This document shows, piece by piece, positions 39,667 through 47,685 of a DNA stretch of 64,000 bases. The notes below the pieces were generated by a model. The model was given only the letters and a program-made list of their open reading frames with translations. It searched no databases and was not told where the DNA came from. This DNA is from Fenollaria massiliensis (GTDB lineage Bacteria; Bacillota; Clostridia; Tissierellales; Peptoniphilaceae), in contig NZ_HG326224.1 in NCBI RefSeq assembly GCF_000312505.2, positions 296,129 to 360,128 of the forward strand, given 5' to 3'. A program made the position numbers and the translations under genes. Each line of letters begins with the position of its first letter. Position 1 is the stretch's first letter.

Positions 39667-40797
39667 ATGTCTGAAGAAAAAATTATGATCCTTAAGATGT
39701 TAAAGGACGGCAAGATTAGTGAAGAAGAGGCGCTAAAACTTCTTAACGCTGTTGGTGAAAAGAAAGGCGAAAAAGCTTATAAGCCAAATAAAAAAAGAAA
39801 TGAAATTCATATCGAAGCAGATGACTACGATGTCTTCGATGCATCGGATAAATTTGCTAGCAAAATCTCAAACTTTGTTAATAAGATAGTAAGTAAATCT
39901 TTACAAACTGCTGAAGAAGGTATGAGAAATGGCCGTGTATACGCAAACTTTAGCTTTGATGATAGCAAGAGCTTTAAAAATAAAAAATTTGCTACACTTA
40001 AGCTAGACTTAGATAAAAATAAAAAATACAATTTAATTATAAATAATACAAATGAAAAGATAGAGATACTTCCATCAAGCTCTGATCAAATTGAAGTCTA
40101 TGGCAAAATTTATTATACAAATAAAAAAGATATTCCAGAAAATTATGAGTTTATTAACTGCTTTATCGATGATAAAGAAATACTTATCGAACCAAACTAC
40201 TCAGAGCTAACAAAAAAAGATTTTGCTGTTAGTCTAAAAGTTTTAGTGCCTGCACAAGACTTTGCCACTGTAAAAGCAAGCACAAGCAACGATAAAATTA
40301 AACTTGACTCAATTATCTGCGATGAGCTTTATTTAACAACAAGTAACGACTATATCAAAATTGAAGACTCCATCATTGGAAAATCAGAGCTAAAAACTAC
40401 TAATGATTCAGTAAAAATTAAAGACTCAAAGTTTAGTGACTTGCTTATAAATACAACAAATGCTGAAATAACTTTAAATAACACTCCATTCGTTAATTTA
40501 GAAGCGCATACAACAAACGCTTATGTCGATGTTAAAGACATTTTTAACTCTGCTGAAAATATCATAGTTACTAATAGCAATGGACCTGTTACACTTGAAT
40601 TAGAAAGCGTAAGTAAAAATGTTAAATTAAATTTAAGAGGCCTTAATAAATACACATGTCCAGTCATCTTTGATGACGACAGATTCAAGCTTGACAAAGA
40701 CAATGACGAGCTTACAACTGCCTCACTAAATAACGATTCAGAACTTACTCTATTTGGTGATATAAAAACAAGTAACGGACCTATCATTATAGAGTAG
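39667..40797 (+). CDS. DUF4097-family protein (YvlB/LiaX-like beta-solenoid)
   Basis: A 376-residue protein. The N-terminus (MILKMLKDGKISEEEALKLLNAVGE) is the short helical hairpin found in YvlB/LiaX-like proteins. A basic and acidic linker precedes a long stretch of repeating beta strands, with units near TTSNDYIKIEDSII, KTTNDSVKIKDSKF, NTTNAEITLNNTPF and HTTNAYVDVKDIF, typical of the DUF4097 adhesin-like solenoid. There is no signal peptide or membrane segment. DUF4097 proteins such as LiaX and YvlB are tied to cell-envelope stress responses in other Bacillota; that role here is inference. It is co-transcribed with the DUF2089 gene and ends at a terminator. Confidence 0.87.
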   Translation: MSEEKIMILKMLKDGKISEEEALKLLNAVGEKKGEKAYKPNKKRNEIHIEADDYDVFDASDKFASKISNFVNKIVSKSLQTAEEGMRNGRVYANFSFDDSKSFKNKKFATLKLDLDKNKKYNLIINNTNEKIEILPSSSDQIEVYGKIYYTNKKDIPENYEFINCFIDDKEILIEPNYSELTKKDFAVSLKVLVPAQDFATVKASTSNDKIKLDSIICDELYLTTSNDYIKIEDSIIGKSELKTTNDSVKIKDSKFSDLLINTTNAEITLNNTPFVNLEAHTTNAYVDVKDIFNSAENIIVTNSNGPVTLELESVSKNVKLNLRGLNKYTCPVIFDDDRFKLDKDNDELTTASLNNDSELTLFGDIKTSNGPIIIE

Positions 40798-40816
40798 GTC
40801 AAATATTCCCATCATT

Positions 40817-40846
40817 ATCCTGGCCATAAATTGGTCAGGATTTTTC
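40817..40846 (+). terminator. Rho-independent terminator after the DUF4097 gene
   Basis: A 10-bp stem ATCCTGGCCA/TGGTCAGGAT (40817-40826 with 40832-40841, one G-T pair) and a 5-nt loop, followed by TTTTT. Confidence 0.9.
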
Positions 40847-40877
40847 TTTATAAATCATTTCAAATCTGTTAAATCTC

Positions 40878-40906
40878 TTGTAAATCTAAATCTTTTAATG
40901 TATAAT
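40878..40906 (+). promoter_or_regulatory. Promoter of the secreted 467-residue protein gene
   Basis: TTGTAA (40878-40883), 17 bp, TATAAT (40901-40906). The predicted start lies near 40913, which rules out the ATG at 40911 and supports the start near 40950. Confidence 0.8.
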
Positions 40907-40952
40907 TATAATGTTAAAATTAAAAAGATATAAAATATATAGGAGTAAAATG

Positions 40953-42353
40953 ATGAAGATAAAAAGAATAACAAAAATTAATATATTTGTGCTTTTACTA
41001 GTCTTAAGCGTGCTAACACTTGTTTTAAGCTTTAAAAATACAGCTTATGCAGAGGAAACTAAGGAAACTGAGGAAACTAAAAAATCCGAGGAAACTAAAG
41101 AGACTAAAGACGATGGCTTTGAATTTAATGGTGCCAAACTTAAATTTATCACAGGCACTTTTGATGGCAAAGACAGTTTAGATATTGATTTTCCAATTGA
41201 AATAAAAGATGCAAACGCTGAATATATCGATGAAAAAGCAAAAATAATCAATACAGAAAAAAAAGCTTTTACTCTTAAAAATCCAAACATACTTGTTTTA
41301 AATAACGGCGAAAAATACTATGTAATCACAGCCATCAACGCATATAAAGATGTTCAAGACAATATTATTGATAAAGTAAATATTGATAGTGAAATTTTAT
41401 ATGACAAATCAAAGCTACAAATAAAATTAAAGCTAAAAGATATAAAAGATGAACAAAAAAATATTAAATATAGCATTTGTTACTCTAGCATGGATGAAAA
41501 AGCTTTTCAAACGCCTGAAGCATTTAAGCTTGTTGATTCGAAATTTAGAATTTCTAAGCACTGTATAACACCTGATGGATACTTCTACCAAATGAATCCG
41601 CGCTCAGTGCCATACAAAGAAAGCTATTTCTTTATGCAAGGCGCTATATACATTGCAAACACTCTTTTAGATGTTATTGATAGTAAATTTGCTCAAGTGA
41701 TAACAGCAAAACTTGTTGACGACACAGCAAAAAAGCTAAATGAAGACGGCTACTATCCTATCCCTTATAGAAGCGAGTGGCTAAAGGCTGACTACAACAT
41801 CGGCAAAGGCTACTTCGACACGAGATGGAACCTTGATTACGCTTACATTTGCTTAAGAATGTATAGTATGTTTAAGGATGAAAAATATATAAATATCGCG
41901 GACAAAGTTTTAACGTATTATAAGAAATATGCTGAACAAAATGCGATTAAAGTCCCATATATCGATGATGCATTTCTAGTTATGGACTACGGCGCTGAAT
42001 ATTACATCGGCATGACGCACTCATCACTAAACCATCACTTAATGGGTCTAAAGGCTTTAATGTATGAAGATATTCTTAAAAAAGAAAATAATAACAGCGC
42101 ATTTATTAAAAAGATGATAAAAGGTGTTGAGGCAACTTGCGATATGTGGATTAAAAAAGATGGCAATCTTGAATATGCAAGATTTGTTGATGGTACTTAT
42201 GGACTTAAAGATTATCCAGATTTAACTCTAAATGATTTAAAGGACTGTCAAGCACTTCATGAAAATCTTTATAAGTGCAAAAATGCAGTTTTCGAAAAAC
42301 TGATAAATTCAAAACAAAAATGGTACGACAATGTATATCTAAAAAATAAATAA
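40953..42353 (+). CDS. Exported protein of unknown function, possible alpha/alpha-toroid
   Basis: About 466 residues with a signal peptide or anchor (TKINIFVLLLVLSVLTLVLSFKNTAYA). A Glu/Thr/Lys-rich repetitive linker (EETKETEETKKSEETKETKDD) leads to an unrecognised body. The second half is helical and Trp/Tyr-rich (YFDTRWNLDYAYICLRMYSMFKDEKYINIADKVLTYYKKYAE and MGLKALMYEDILKKE), recalling helical-toroid glycan enzymes such as epimerases or glycoside hydrolases; this is only resemblance. Start choice: AGGAG precedes two ATGs (40950, 40953), and the promoter excludes the longer frame. It is a monocistronic unit between two terminators. A role on cell-surface glycans is possible but unproven. 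Confidence 0.78.
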   Translation: MKIKRITKINIFVLLLVLSVLTLVLSFKNTAYAEETKETEETKKSEETKETKDDGFEFNGAKLKFITGTFDGKDSLDIDFPIEIKDANAEYIDEKAKIINTEKKAFTLKNPNILVLNNGEKYYVITAINAYKDVQDNIIDKVNIDSEILYDKSKLQIKLKLKDIKDEQKNIKYSICYSSMDEKAFQTPEAFKLVDSKFRISKHCITPDGYFYQMNPRSVPYKESYFFMQGAIYIANTLLDVIDSKFAQVITAKLVDDTAKKLNEDGYYPIPYRSEWLKADYNIGKGYFDTRWNLDYAYICLRMYSMFKDEKYINIADKVLTYYKKYAEQNAIKVPYIDDAFLVMDYGAEYYIGMTHSSLNHHLMGLKALMYEDILKKENNNSAFIKKMIKGVEATCDMWIKKDGNLEYARFVDGTYGLKDYPDLTLNDLKDCQALHENLYKCKNAVFEKLINSKQKWYDNVYLKNK

Positions 42354-42379
42354 ATTAAATAAATATTATTATAAATAGA

Positions 42380-42413
42380 AAATGCCTTTCCTGGAAACCC
42401 AAGAAAGGCATTT
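42380..42413. terminator. Bidirectional terminator between the secreted protein gene and nrdR
   Basis: A perfect 11-bp stem AAATGCCTTTC (42380-42390) with GAAAGGCATTT (42403-42413) and a 12-nt loop; AT-rich on both sides. It serves the converging genes, including the end of the division operon. Confidence 0.88.
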
Positions 42414-42418
42414 ATTAT

Positions 42419-42880
42419 TTAATTATTTTGTTCGTCTATTATCTTTTGGAGCTCTTTCATAAATGATTGAGTATCTTTAAACTCTCTATATACTGAAGCA
42501 AATCTTACATAAGCTACTTGGTCTATCTCTTTAAGGCCTTGCATAATAAGCTCGCCTACTTCGTTAGATGAAACTTCTTTTTTCATAGTACTCATAAGCT
42601 TTTCTTCAACACTATCTGCCAAGCCTTCAATTTGGCTTAAGCTAACAGGTCTTTTTTCGCAAGATTTGATTACGCCCTTTAATATCTTACTTCTGTCAAA
42701 TGTCTCTCTGTCTCCGTTTTTCTTGACAACTATTAAAGGTGTTTCTTCAATTTTTTCGTATGTTGTAAATCTTTTTTTACAGCGAAGACACTCTCTACGT
42801 CTCCTAATCGCAGTACCCTCATTAGTAGGTCTTGAATCTAGTACTTTTGAATCTTCGTAAGAACAAAAAGGACACTTCAT
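42419..42880 (-). CDS. nrdR: Transcriptional repressor NrdR
   Basis: A 153-residue NrdR. The N-terminal zinc ribbon ([17 protein letters not shown] with [13 protein letters not shown]) is followed by the ATP-cone domain ([24 protein letters not shown]). It represses ribonucleotide reductase genes when dATP is high. No ribonucleotide reductase gene is in the window. It begins 2 nt after ftsZ and is the last gene of the division operon, which ties dNTP control to division-gene expression. Confidence 0.98.
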   Translation of the reverse strand: MKCPFCSYEDSKVLDSRPTNEGTAIRRRRECLRCKKRFTTYEKIEETPLIVVKKNGDRETFDRSKILKGVIKSCEKRPVSLSQIEGLADSVEEKLMSTMKKEVSSNEVGELIMQGLKEIDQVAYVRFASVYREFKDTQSFMKELQKIIDEQNN

Positions 42881-42882
42881 AA

Positions 42883-43968
42883 TTAATTATTCTTTAAAAA
42901 ATCAGGTACTAATAAAGAATCGTCGAAGCTTGAAGTATTTTCACTTCTCTTTTCTTCGTGCTTTTCTTCTACTTCTTCAGAATCCTTGTTTGAATCTTTT
43001 TTAGCAGGTTTAGATCCATCTTCAAATTCTGTAGCGATAACAGTTATCTTAATAGAATCGCCAAGGCTTTCATCGATACCAGCACCGAAGATGATGTTTG
43101 CATCGTCAGCAACCGATTGTCTGATTAAGTCTGCAGCTTCATTTACTTCGAACATACCAAGGTCAGTACCACCAGTGATATTTAATAGAACAGACTTAGA
43201 TCCTTCTATAGATGTTTCTAGTAATGGTGACTTGATTGCAAGCTTAGCTGCATCTGTTGCTCTGTTGTCTCCTTGAGCAAAACCTATACCCATGTGAGCA
43301 ATACCCTTTTGTTCCATGATAGTCTTAACGTCAGCAAAGTCAAGGTTAATTAGGTTTGGTACACTAATTAAATCAGATATACCTTGTATACCTTGTTTTA
43401 ATACTTCGTCAGCCATGATGAATGCATCTTTTAATGATGTTTTCTTGTCAGCTATTTGAAGAAGTCTATCGTTTGGTATAGTTACTAGTGTATCAACTAC
43501 TTCTAGTAATTGGCTAATACCTTGAGATGCGTTTTTAGCTCTCTTCATACCTTCAAAACCAAATGGTCTTGTAACAACGCCTACAGTTAATATGCCTTGT
43601 TCCTTAGCTAATTGCGCAATGATAGGTGCAGCACCAGTACCTGTTCCACCGCCCATACCAGCTGTGATAAATACCATGTCTGTGCCTTTAAGCATTTCAG
43701 TAATGCCTTCTTTATCTTCAAGAGCTGCTTGTGAACCAACTTCTGGATTTGCTCCAGCGCCTAAGCCCTTTGTAACCTTATCTCCTATTTGAATCTTATT
43801 TTGTGCCTTTGATGATGCTAAAGCTTGTCTATCTGTGTTAACAGCTATAAACTCAACGCCTTTTACGCCTGCATCAACCATTCTGTTAACAGCGTTGTTT
43901 CCTGCTCCACCAACACCTATAACTTTAATTTTGGCAAATTGGTCAATTTCTACATCAAAATCAATCAT
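42883..43968 (-). CDS. ftsZ: Cell division GTPase FtsZ
   Basis: A 361-residue tubulin-like GTPase forming the division ring. The N-terminal [18 protein letters not shown], tubulin signature [13 protein letters not shown], synergy-loop [11 protein letters not shown] and a Ser/Glu/Lys-rich C-terminal linker ending in a conserved peptide ([12 protein letters not shown]) are present. That peptide normally binds FtsA, SepF and others. A 67-nt gap to sbp, with a strong GGAGG site, precedes it. No ftsA lies upstream, unlike the usual ftsA-ftsZ order. Confidence 0.99.
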   Translation of the reverse strand: MIDFDVEIDQFAKIKVIGVGGAGNNAVNRMVDAGVKGVEFIAVNTDRQALASSKAQNKIQIGDKVTKGLGAGANPEVGSQAALEDKEGITEMLKGTDMVFITAGMGGGTGTGAAPIIAQLAKEQGILTVGVVTRPFGFEGMKRAKNASQGISQLLEVVDTLVTIPNDRLLQIADKKTSLKDAFIMADEVLKQGIQGISDLISVPNLINLDFADVKTIMEQKGIAHMGIGFAQGDNRATDAAKLAIKSPLLETSIEGSKSVLLNITGGTDLGMFEVNEAADLIRQSVADDANIIFGAGIDESLGDSIKITVIATEFEDGSKPAKKDSNKDSEEVEEKHEEKRSENTSSFDDSLLVPDFLKNN

Positions 43969-44035
43969 TTACGAATCCTCCTTTTATACTAAGTATTTAA
44001 TTATTTACTCTATTATTTATATTCTACCACAAAAA

Positions 44036-44368
44036 TTACATTTTGTTTAGTATTTTTCTTCTAATTGTTGCAAAATTGTTAAAAATTCTTCCTCCGAAGA
44101 CGAAAATCGCTGCATAATATATAGGTATACTAAGAATATCTCCAAGCCAGGTTAATAATGCAGCTATAATTGAGTTACCTATAAGGCCTGATAAAAATAG
44201 TTTATTGTTAAAATTGTTATCCATATAAGCATTTAGTCCGCCAAAGACTGAGTCAATTGCAGCAAGCAGTGCCATGGATATATATAATGAATAATATGGA
44301 TTGTAGCTATATGGAACAACATAGCCAATAATTATCCCAATTATTATACCTATGATTGCAATAATCAT
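44036..44368 (-). CDS. sbp: Small basic membrane protein Sbp (DUF1290)
   Basis: A 110-residue protein with three or four membrane segments (MIIAIIGIIIGIIIGYVVPY, SLYISMALLAAIDSVFGGL, LFLSGLIGNSIIAALLTWLGD, PIYYAAIFVFGGRIFNNFATIRR). The sequence and its place beside DUF881 genes and ftsZ match sbp of B. subtilis (DUF1290), whose exact function is unknown. It overlaps the ylxX start by 4 nt. Confidence 0.93.
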   Translation of the reverse strand: MIIAIIGIIIGIIIGYVVPYSYNPYYSLYISMALLAAIDSVFGGLNAYMDNNFNNKLFLSGLIGNSIIAALLTWLGDILSIPIYYAAIFVFGGRIFNNFATIRRKILNKM

Positions 44369-45087
44369 TTTTTATCATCTCCTGTTATGTTCTGTGAGTA
44401 TATAATTTTATCGTCGTCTATCTTTTTCTTCACTAAAACTTTTTCGCTTTGCTTTATATCTAGCGTAATAGGATTTATGGTCTCTAGGATGCTAGCAAAA
44501 GTGCCTGGCGACTTAAGTGCTGAATAAAGCTTATCGCCATTACCTATAGCGTTGATAACAAAAGGCGCTCCCTTTGTTCTGCCATTGAGCCTAACAACTG
44601 GTCCGTTGCACTTAACACCAGTCCTCGAATAAACTCTCAAATCGTTTATAGATATAGCCTCAGCACCAGATGCTCTTAGATCGTTGATTATCCTTAATAG
44701 GTCACTATCATGAATAACATCAGTCCTCTTAACTGGTCTATCTACAATATCTTCAGTGATTGTCACTACTATGCCTGGTCCTTCAAGATCAACGTCACCC
44801 GATATCATCTTATAAAAAAGCATTTCGCCTTTTAAAAATTCTAGAAAATCGCTGTCATTTTTAACAAGTTTATCCAAAGTTTCAAGCTTTTTATTTTGTT
44901 TATCAAGCTCATCGTTTATGCTTTTTATCTCAGCCTTTAAATTTTTTATCTTTATGCTCGTCTCTTTCATTTTATTTATACTTAGAGGCTCGAAAAATTC
45001 TTTGTCTGTCTTTAAGTATAAGCCTAGAAACACACCTATAATCAAGTAAATAATGACAAGCACTACTTTTTTAATCTTATGCATCAT
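44365..45087 (-). CDS. ylxX: DUF881 family protein, YlxX-like
   Basis: A 240-residue protein with one N-terminal membrane segment (VVLVIIYLIIGVFLGLYL), a coiled coil (MKETSIKIKNLKAEIKSINDELDKQNKKLETLDKLV) and the extracellular DUF881 domain (GPGIVVTITED, DLLRIINDLRASGAEAISINDLRV, GPVVRLNGRTKGAPFVINAIG). This family sits beside division genes in many Bacillota and has no proven activity. It overlaps both neighbours by 4 nt and is a paralogue of the gene upstream. Confidence 0.92.
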   Translation of the reverse strand: MMHKIKKVVLVIIYLIIGVFLGLYLKTDKEFFEPLSINKMKETSIKIKNLKAEIKSINDELDKQNKKLETLDKLVKNDSDFLEFLKGEMLFYKMISGDVDLEGPGIVVTITEDIVDRPVKRTDVIHDSDLLRIINDLRASGAEAISINDLRVYSRTGVKCNGPVVRLNGRTKGAPFVINAIGNGDKLYSALKSPGTFASILETINPITLDIKQSEKVLVKKKIDDDKIIYSQNITGDDKK

Positions 45088-45806
45088 TCTTGCACTTCAT
45101 AAACAGGTTTTGCATATAGAAAATCTATGCTCTTCTTATATCTTGGTATAACTATGTCATCTCTAACAGTTAAAACGACTTGATAATTATAGTTTTGCAA
45201 TTCATCCTTAATTCCGCCTTTAAACTCAATAGCTGATTGCATTGTGCCTGCGTCTCCTATAGCCTTTATAACAATAGGTGCAGATGTGCTAACTCCGCCA
45301 ACTTCTATGTGTTTACCTGCGCTAACTATCTCAGTAAATGATGTGTATCTCACTTCGTTTATAGATATAGCCTCAGCTCCAGCACTATTTAAAATGCTTA
45401 TTGCACTTAAAAGCAAATCTATATCGTTTTGTATACCAAAGCTCACTTCTCCATCGGCAAGTTTTGGTTCATCAATAGTTAGTATTATGCCCTTGCCTTT
45501 TAAATCAGTGTAGCCAGCTATCATTTTATATTTTTCAGTTTCTTCGTATAATTTTTTTGCTACCTCGTTATTACTCGATCCAGGTTTTTCATACTCTCTA
45601 AGCTTATCCTCTGCATTGTCAAGCTTTTGCATTAGGCCGTCTCTTTCCTCTTCAAGCGATTTTACTCTTTGAGCAAGCTCTTGAACCCTCTTTACATTGA
45701 GAGGATTACCAACAGTTTTTTTCACTGTTTTAAGCTGCATAGTTATTGCAAGACCTATAAGTATACAAGAAACAAATAATAATATCTTTTTCTTATCAAT
45801 TTTCAT
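45084..45806 (-). CDS. ylxW: DUF881 family protein, YlxW-like
   Basis: A 240-residue paralogue of the next gene: one membrane segment (KKILLFVSCILIGLAITMQL), a coiled coil (RVQELAQRVKSLEEERDGLMQKLDNAEDKLREYE) and a DUF881 domain (GKGIILTIDEPKL, DIDLLLSAISILNSAGAEAISINEVRY, SAPIVIKAIGDAGTMQSAIEFKGG). The tandem DUF881 pair between divIB and sbp repeats the B. subtilis ylxW-ylxX-sbp order. Function unknown, probably divisome-associated. Confidence 0.92.
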   Translation of the reverse strand: MKIDKKKILLFVSCILIGLAITMQLKTVKKTVGNPLNVKRVQELAQRVKSLEEERDGLMQKLDNAEDKLREYEKPGSSNNEVAKKLYEETEKYKMIAGYTDLKGKGIILTIDEPKLADGEVSFGIQNDIDLLLSAISILNSAGAEAISINEVRYTSFTEIVSAGKHIEVGGVSTSAPIVIKAIGDAGTMQSAIEFKGGIKDELQNYNYQVVLTVRDDIVIPRYKKSIDFLYAKPVYEVQE

Positions 45807-46574
45807 CTATTCACCCACTACAACAGGCGCCTTGCCCTTGTTAAACATAATCATCTTAGGTACTATTCCTTTGTCTTGAAGCTTGATCATAAGCTCATTT
45901 AAGACCTTCATCTTGTATCTAATATCCTTTAATTCGCCTAGCTGAACAACAAGCCCACTCCTATAGTTCATAGAAACTTCTAAATCAGCATTCTTTTCTA
46001 TAGTCTTGATATCTTTAACTAAATTATTCGCGCTTATCTCAGTTATGAGCTCTTCAAGTGTAGCGCCAACCTCAGTATTATAAAAGTTTTCGCCTTGTTC
46101 AAGATGAGTCTTGTCAAAATTCTTTATAAGCGGATAGCCTTCCTTATAAGATGTGCTATTCTCAAGAACTGTGCCTTTATCGTCAATATAGATATATTTT
46201 AAATCGCTAAAAAATTCTGCCGCTATCAATCTTTCCTTAACCTCAATCGTTACAGTATCCTTTGAAGATCTAGATAGATGAACATCATCTACATAAGGAT
46301 TTGTCTTGATTTTAGCTTTTGCTTCAGTTAAGCTTTGCTTAAGAATGTTCTCGCCAATTTCAAGTTCACTCGCCTTAATAATGTTATCAGCAGATAAGTT
46401 TTTATTGCCAACAACTTTTATATGCTTTAGCCCAAAGAGTTTTGTATTGAATATAAATAGAATAAACGCAAAAACAATAACACTTATTACGAAAAATCTC
46501 ATCAGACTTCTCCTTCTTTGTCTTTGTCTTCTTATTCTGTTTCTCCTTATATCCTTTTTACTCATTGGTTCCAT
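45807..46574 (-). CDS. divIB: Cell division protein DivIB/FtsQ
   Basis: A 255-residue bitopic membrane protein: a very basic cytoplasmic N-terminus (RRNRIRRQRQRRRSLMR), one membrane segment (FFVISVIVFAFILFIFN), then a POTRA domain (LFGLKHIKVVGNKNLSADNII) and the DivIB/FtsQ beta domain (VEVKERLIAAEFFSDLKYIYIDDKGTVL region). It works with FtsL and DivIC to control septal wall synthesis. The ATG follows AGGTGA. It lies 10 nt after murG and directly before the DUF881 genes. Confidence 0.94.
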   Translation of the reverse strand: MEPMSKKDIRRNRIRRQRQRRRSLMRFFVISVIVFAFILFIFNTKLFGLKHIKVVGNKNLSADNIIKASELEIGENILKQSLTEAKAKIKTNPYVDDVHLSRSSKDTVTIEVKERLIAAEFFSDLKYIYIDDKGTVLENSTSYKEGYPLIKNFDKTHLEQGENFYNTEVGATLEELITEISANNLVKDIKTIEKNADLEVSMNYRSGLVVQLGELKDIRYKMKVLNELMIKLQDKGIVPKMIMFNKGKAPVVVGE

Positions 46575-46584
46575 AATTTCACCT

Positions 46585-47685
46585 TTAAACAGTTTTTATA
46601 ATTATATCATATATTTCATCAATTGCGTTTTTGTGAAATATCTTTTTAAGTCCTTCTTGCATTGATTTGTAAATATCGTCGTTATGAAGTATTTTATTGA
46701 CCTCATCAAAAAGCACTTCTTCGTTAAGATCTTTTTCTAAAATCATCTTCGCAGCGCCCATATCTTCAAAATAGCGTGCATTGTACTCTTGGTGATTTTC
46801 AACAACATAAGCCTTTGGAATGATTATGACTGGTTTAGCTACGCATGAAACTTCATTAAGAGTAAGTGCTCCAGCGCTTGTGATAACCATATCAGCGTCG
46901 ATTAAAGCCTTAGGCATGTCATATAAATACTCGCCAACACGAACATTTGATTTTGTATAATCAATCCCGTCCTTTTCTAGTTCTTCCTTAAACCAGCTGT
47001 ACGAATATGTTCCGCTCACGTGGAAAATGTTGAAATCCATATCTTTGTAATGCTTCTTGATCATATCAAGAACATTTTCATTAATGGATTTTTGTCCACC
47101 GCTTCCGCCGAAGGATAAAACTACTTTTTTATCATTGTCAAAATCATAATAAGACTCATGACTAGCTTTACTATGAATGTCATCAAATTCTTCTCTAATC
47201 GGTATGCCAACTATATTTGTAATATCTTCTTTATTAAGAAGCTTTTTTGTATTTTCGTTAGTAACAAGTATTCTACTCGCTCTCTTCTTTAAAAGCCTTG
47301 TAGTTATACCTGCATGAACGTTTAGTTCAAATATCATTGATTTTATCTTTTTCTTTTGTGCAGCATAAACAAGCGGACCTGAAACGTATCCACCTGTTCC
47401 TATTACAAGGTCGGGCTTAAAATCTTTGATTATCTTTTTACATTCGCCAAGAGATTTGAAAAGCAGTCTCAAAAACCTAAAAGCATCCTTTGGATTTTTC
47501 TTAGGTATTTTAACTATGTCAATGCCTTTAAACTCAATATTCTCTTTAGCTACAAGTCTTTCCTCAAGACTTCCCTTTCTGCCAACGTATATAACATCAT
47601 GATTATTTTCAATTAATTTCTTTGCTATGGTCATGGCTGGGTATATGTGTCCACCAGTGCCACCACCAGTTACGATAAATCGCAT
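46585..47685 (-). CDS. murG: UDP-GlcNAc:lipid I N-acetylglucosaminyltransferase MurG
   Basis: A 366-residue GT28 enzyme that adds GlcNAc to lipid I on the inner face of the membrane, forming lipid II. The N-terminal GGGTGGHIYPAMTIAKKL glycine loop, IGTGGYVSGPLVYAA, the second-domain LSFGGSGGQKSIN and the UDP-GlcNAc-binding TSAGALTLNEVSCVAKPVIIIP are conserved. It overlaps the ftsW stop and precedes divIB. Confidence 0.98.
   Translation of the reverse strand: MRFIVTGGGTGGHIYPAMTIAKKLIENNHDVIYVGRKGSLEERLVAKENIEFKGIDIVKIPKKNPKDAFRFLRLLFKSLGECKKIIKDFKPDLVIGTGGYVSGPLVYAAQKKKIKSMIFELNVHAGITTRLLKKRASRILVTNENTKKLLNKEDITNIVGIPIREEFDDIHSKASHESYYDFDNDKKVVLSFGGSGGQKSINENVLDMIKKHYKDMDFNIFHVSGTYSYSWFKEELEKDGIDYTKSNVRVGEYLYDMPKALIDADMVITSAGALTLNEVSCVAKPVIIIPKAYVVENHQEYNARYFEDMGAAKMILEKDLNEEVLFDEVNKILHNDDIYKSMQEGLKKIFHKNAIDEIYDIIIKTV

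Noticed and set aside
41053..41110. Repetitive GAAACTAA-type DNA as a CRISPR-like or mobile repeat
   Set aside because: It is an imperfect in-frame repeat encoding a Glu/Thr/Lys linker within a secreted protein; there are no spacers or target-site features.
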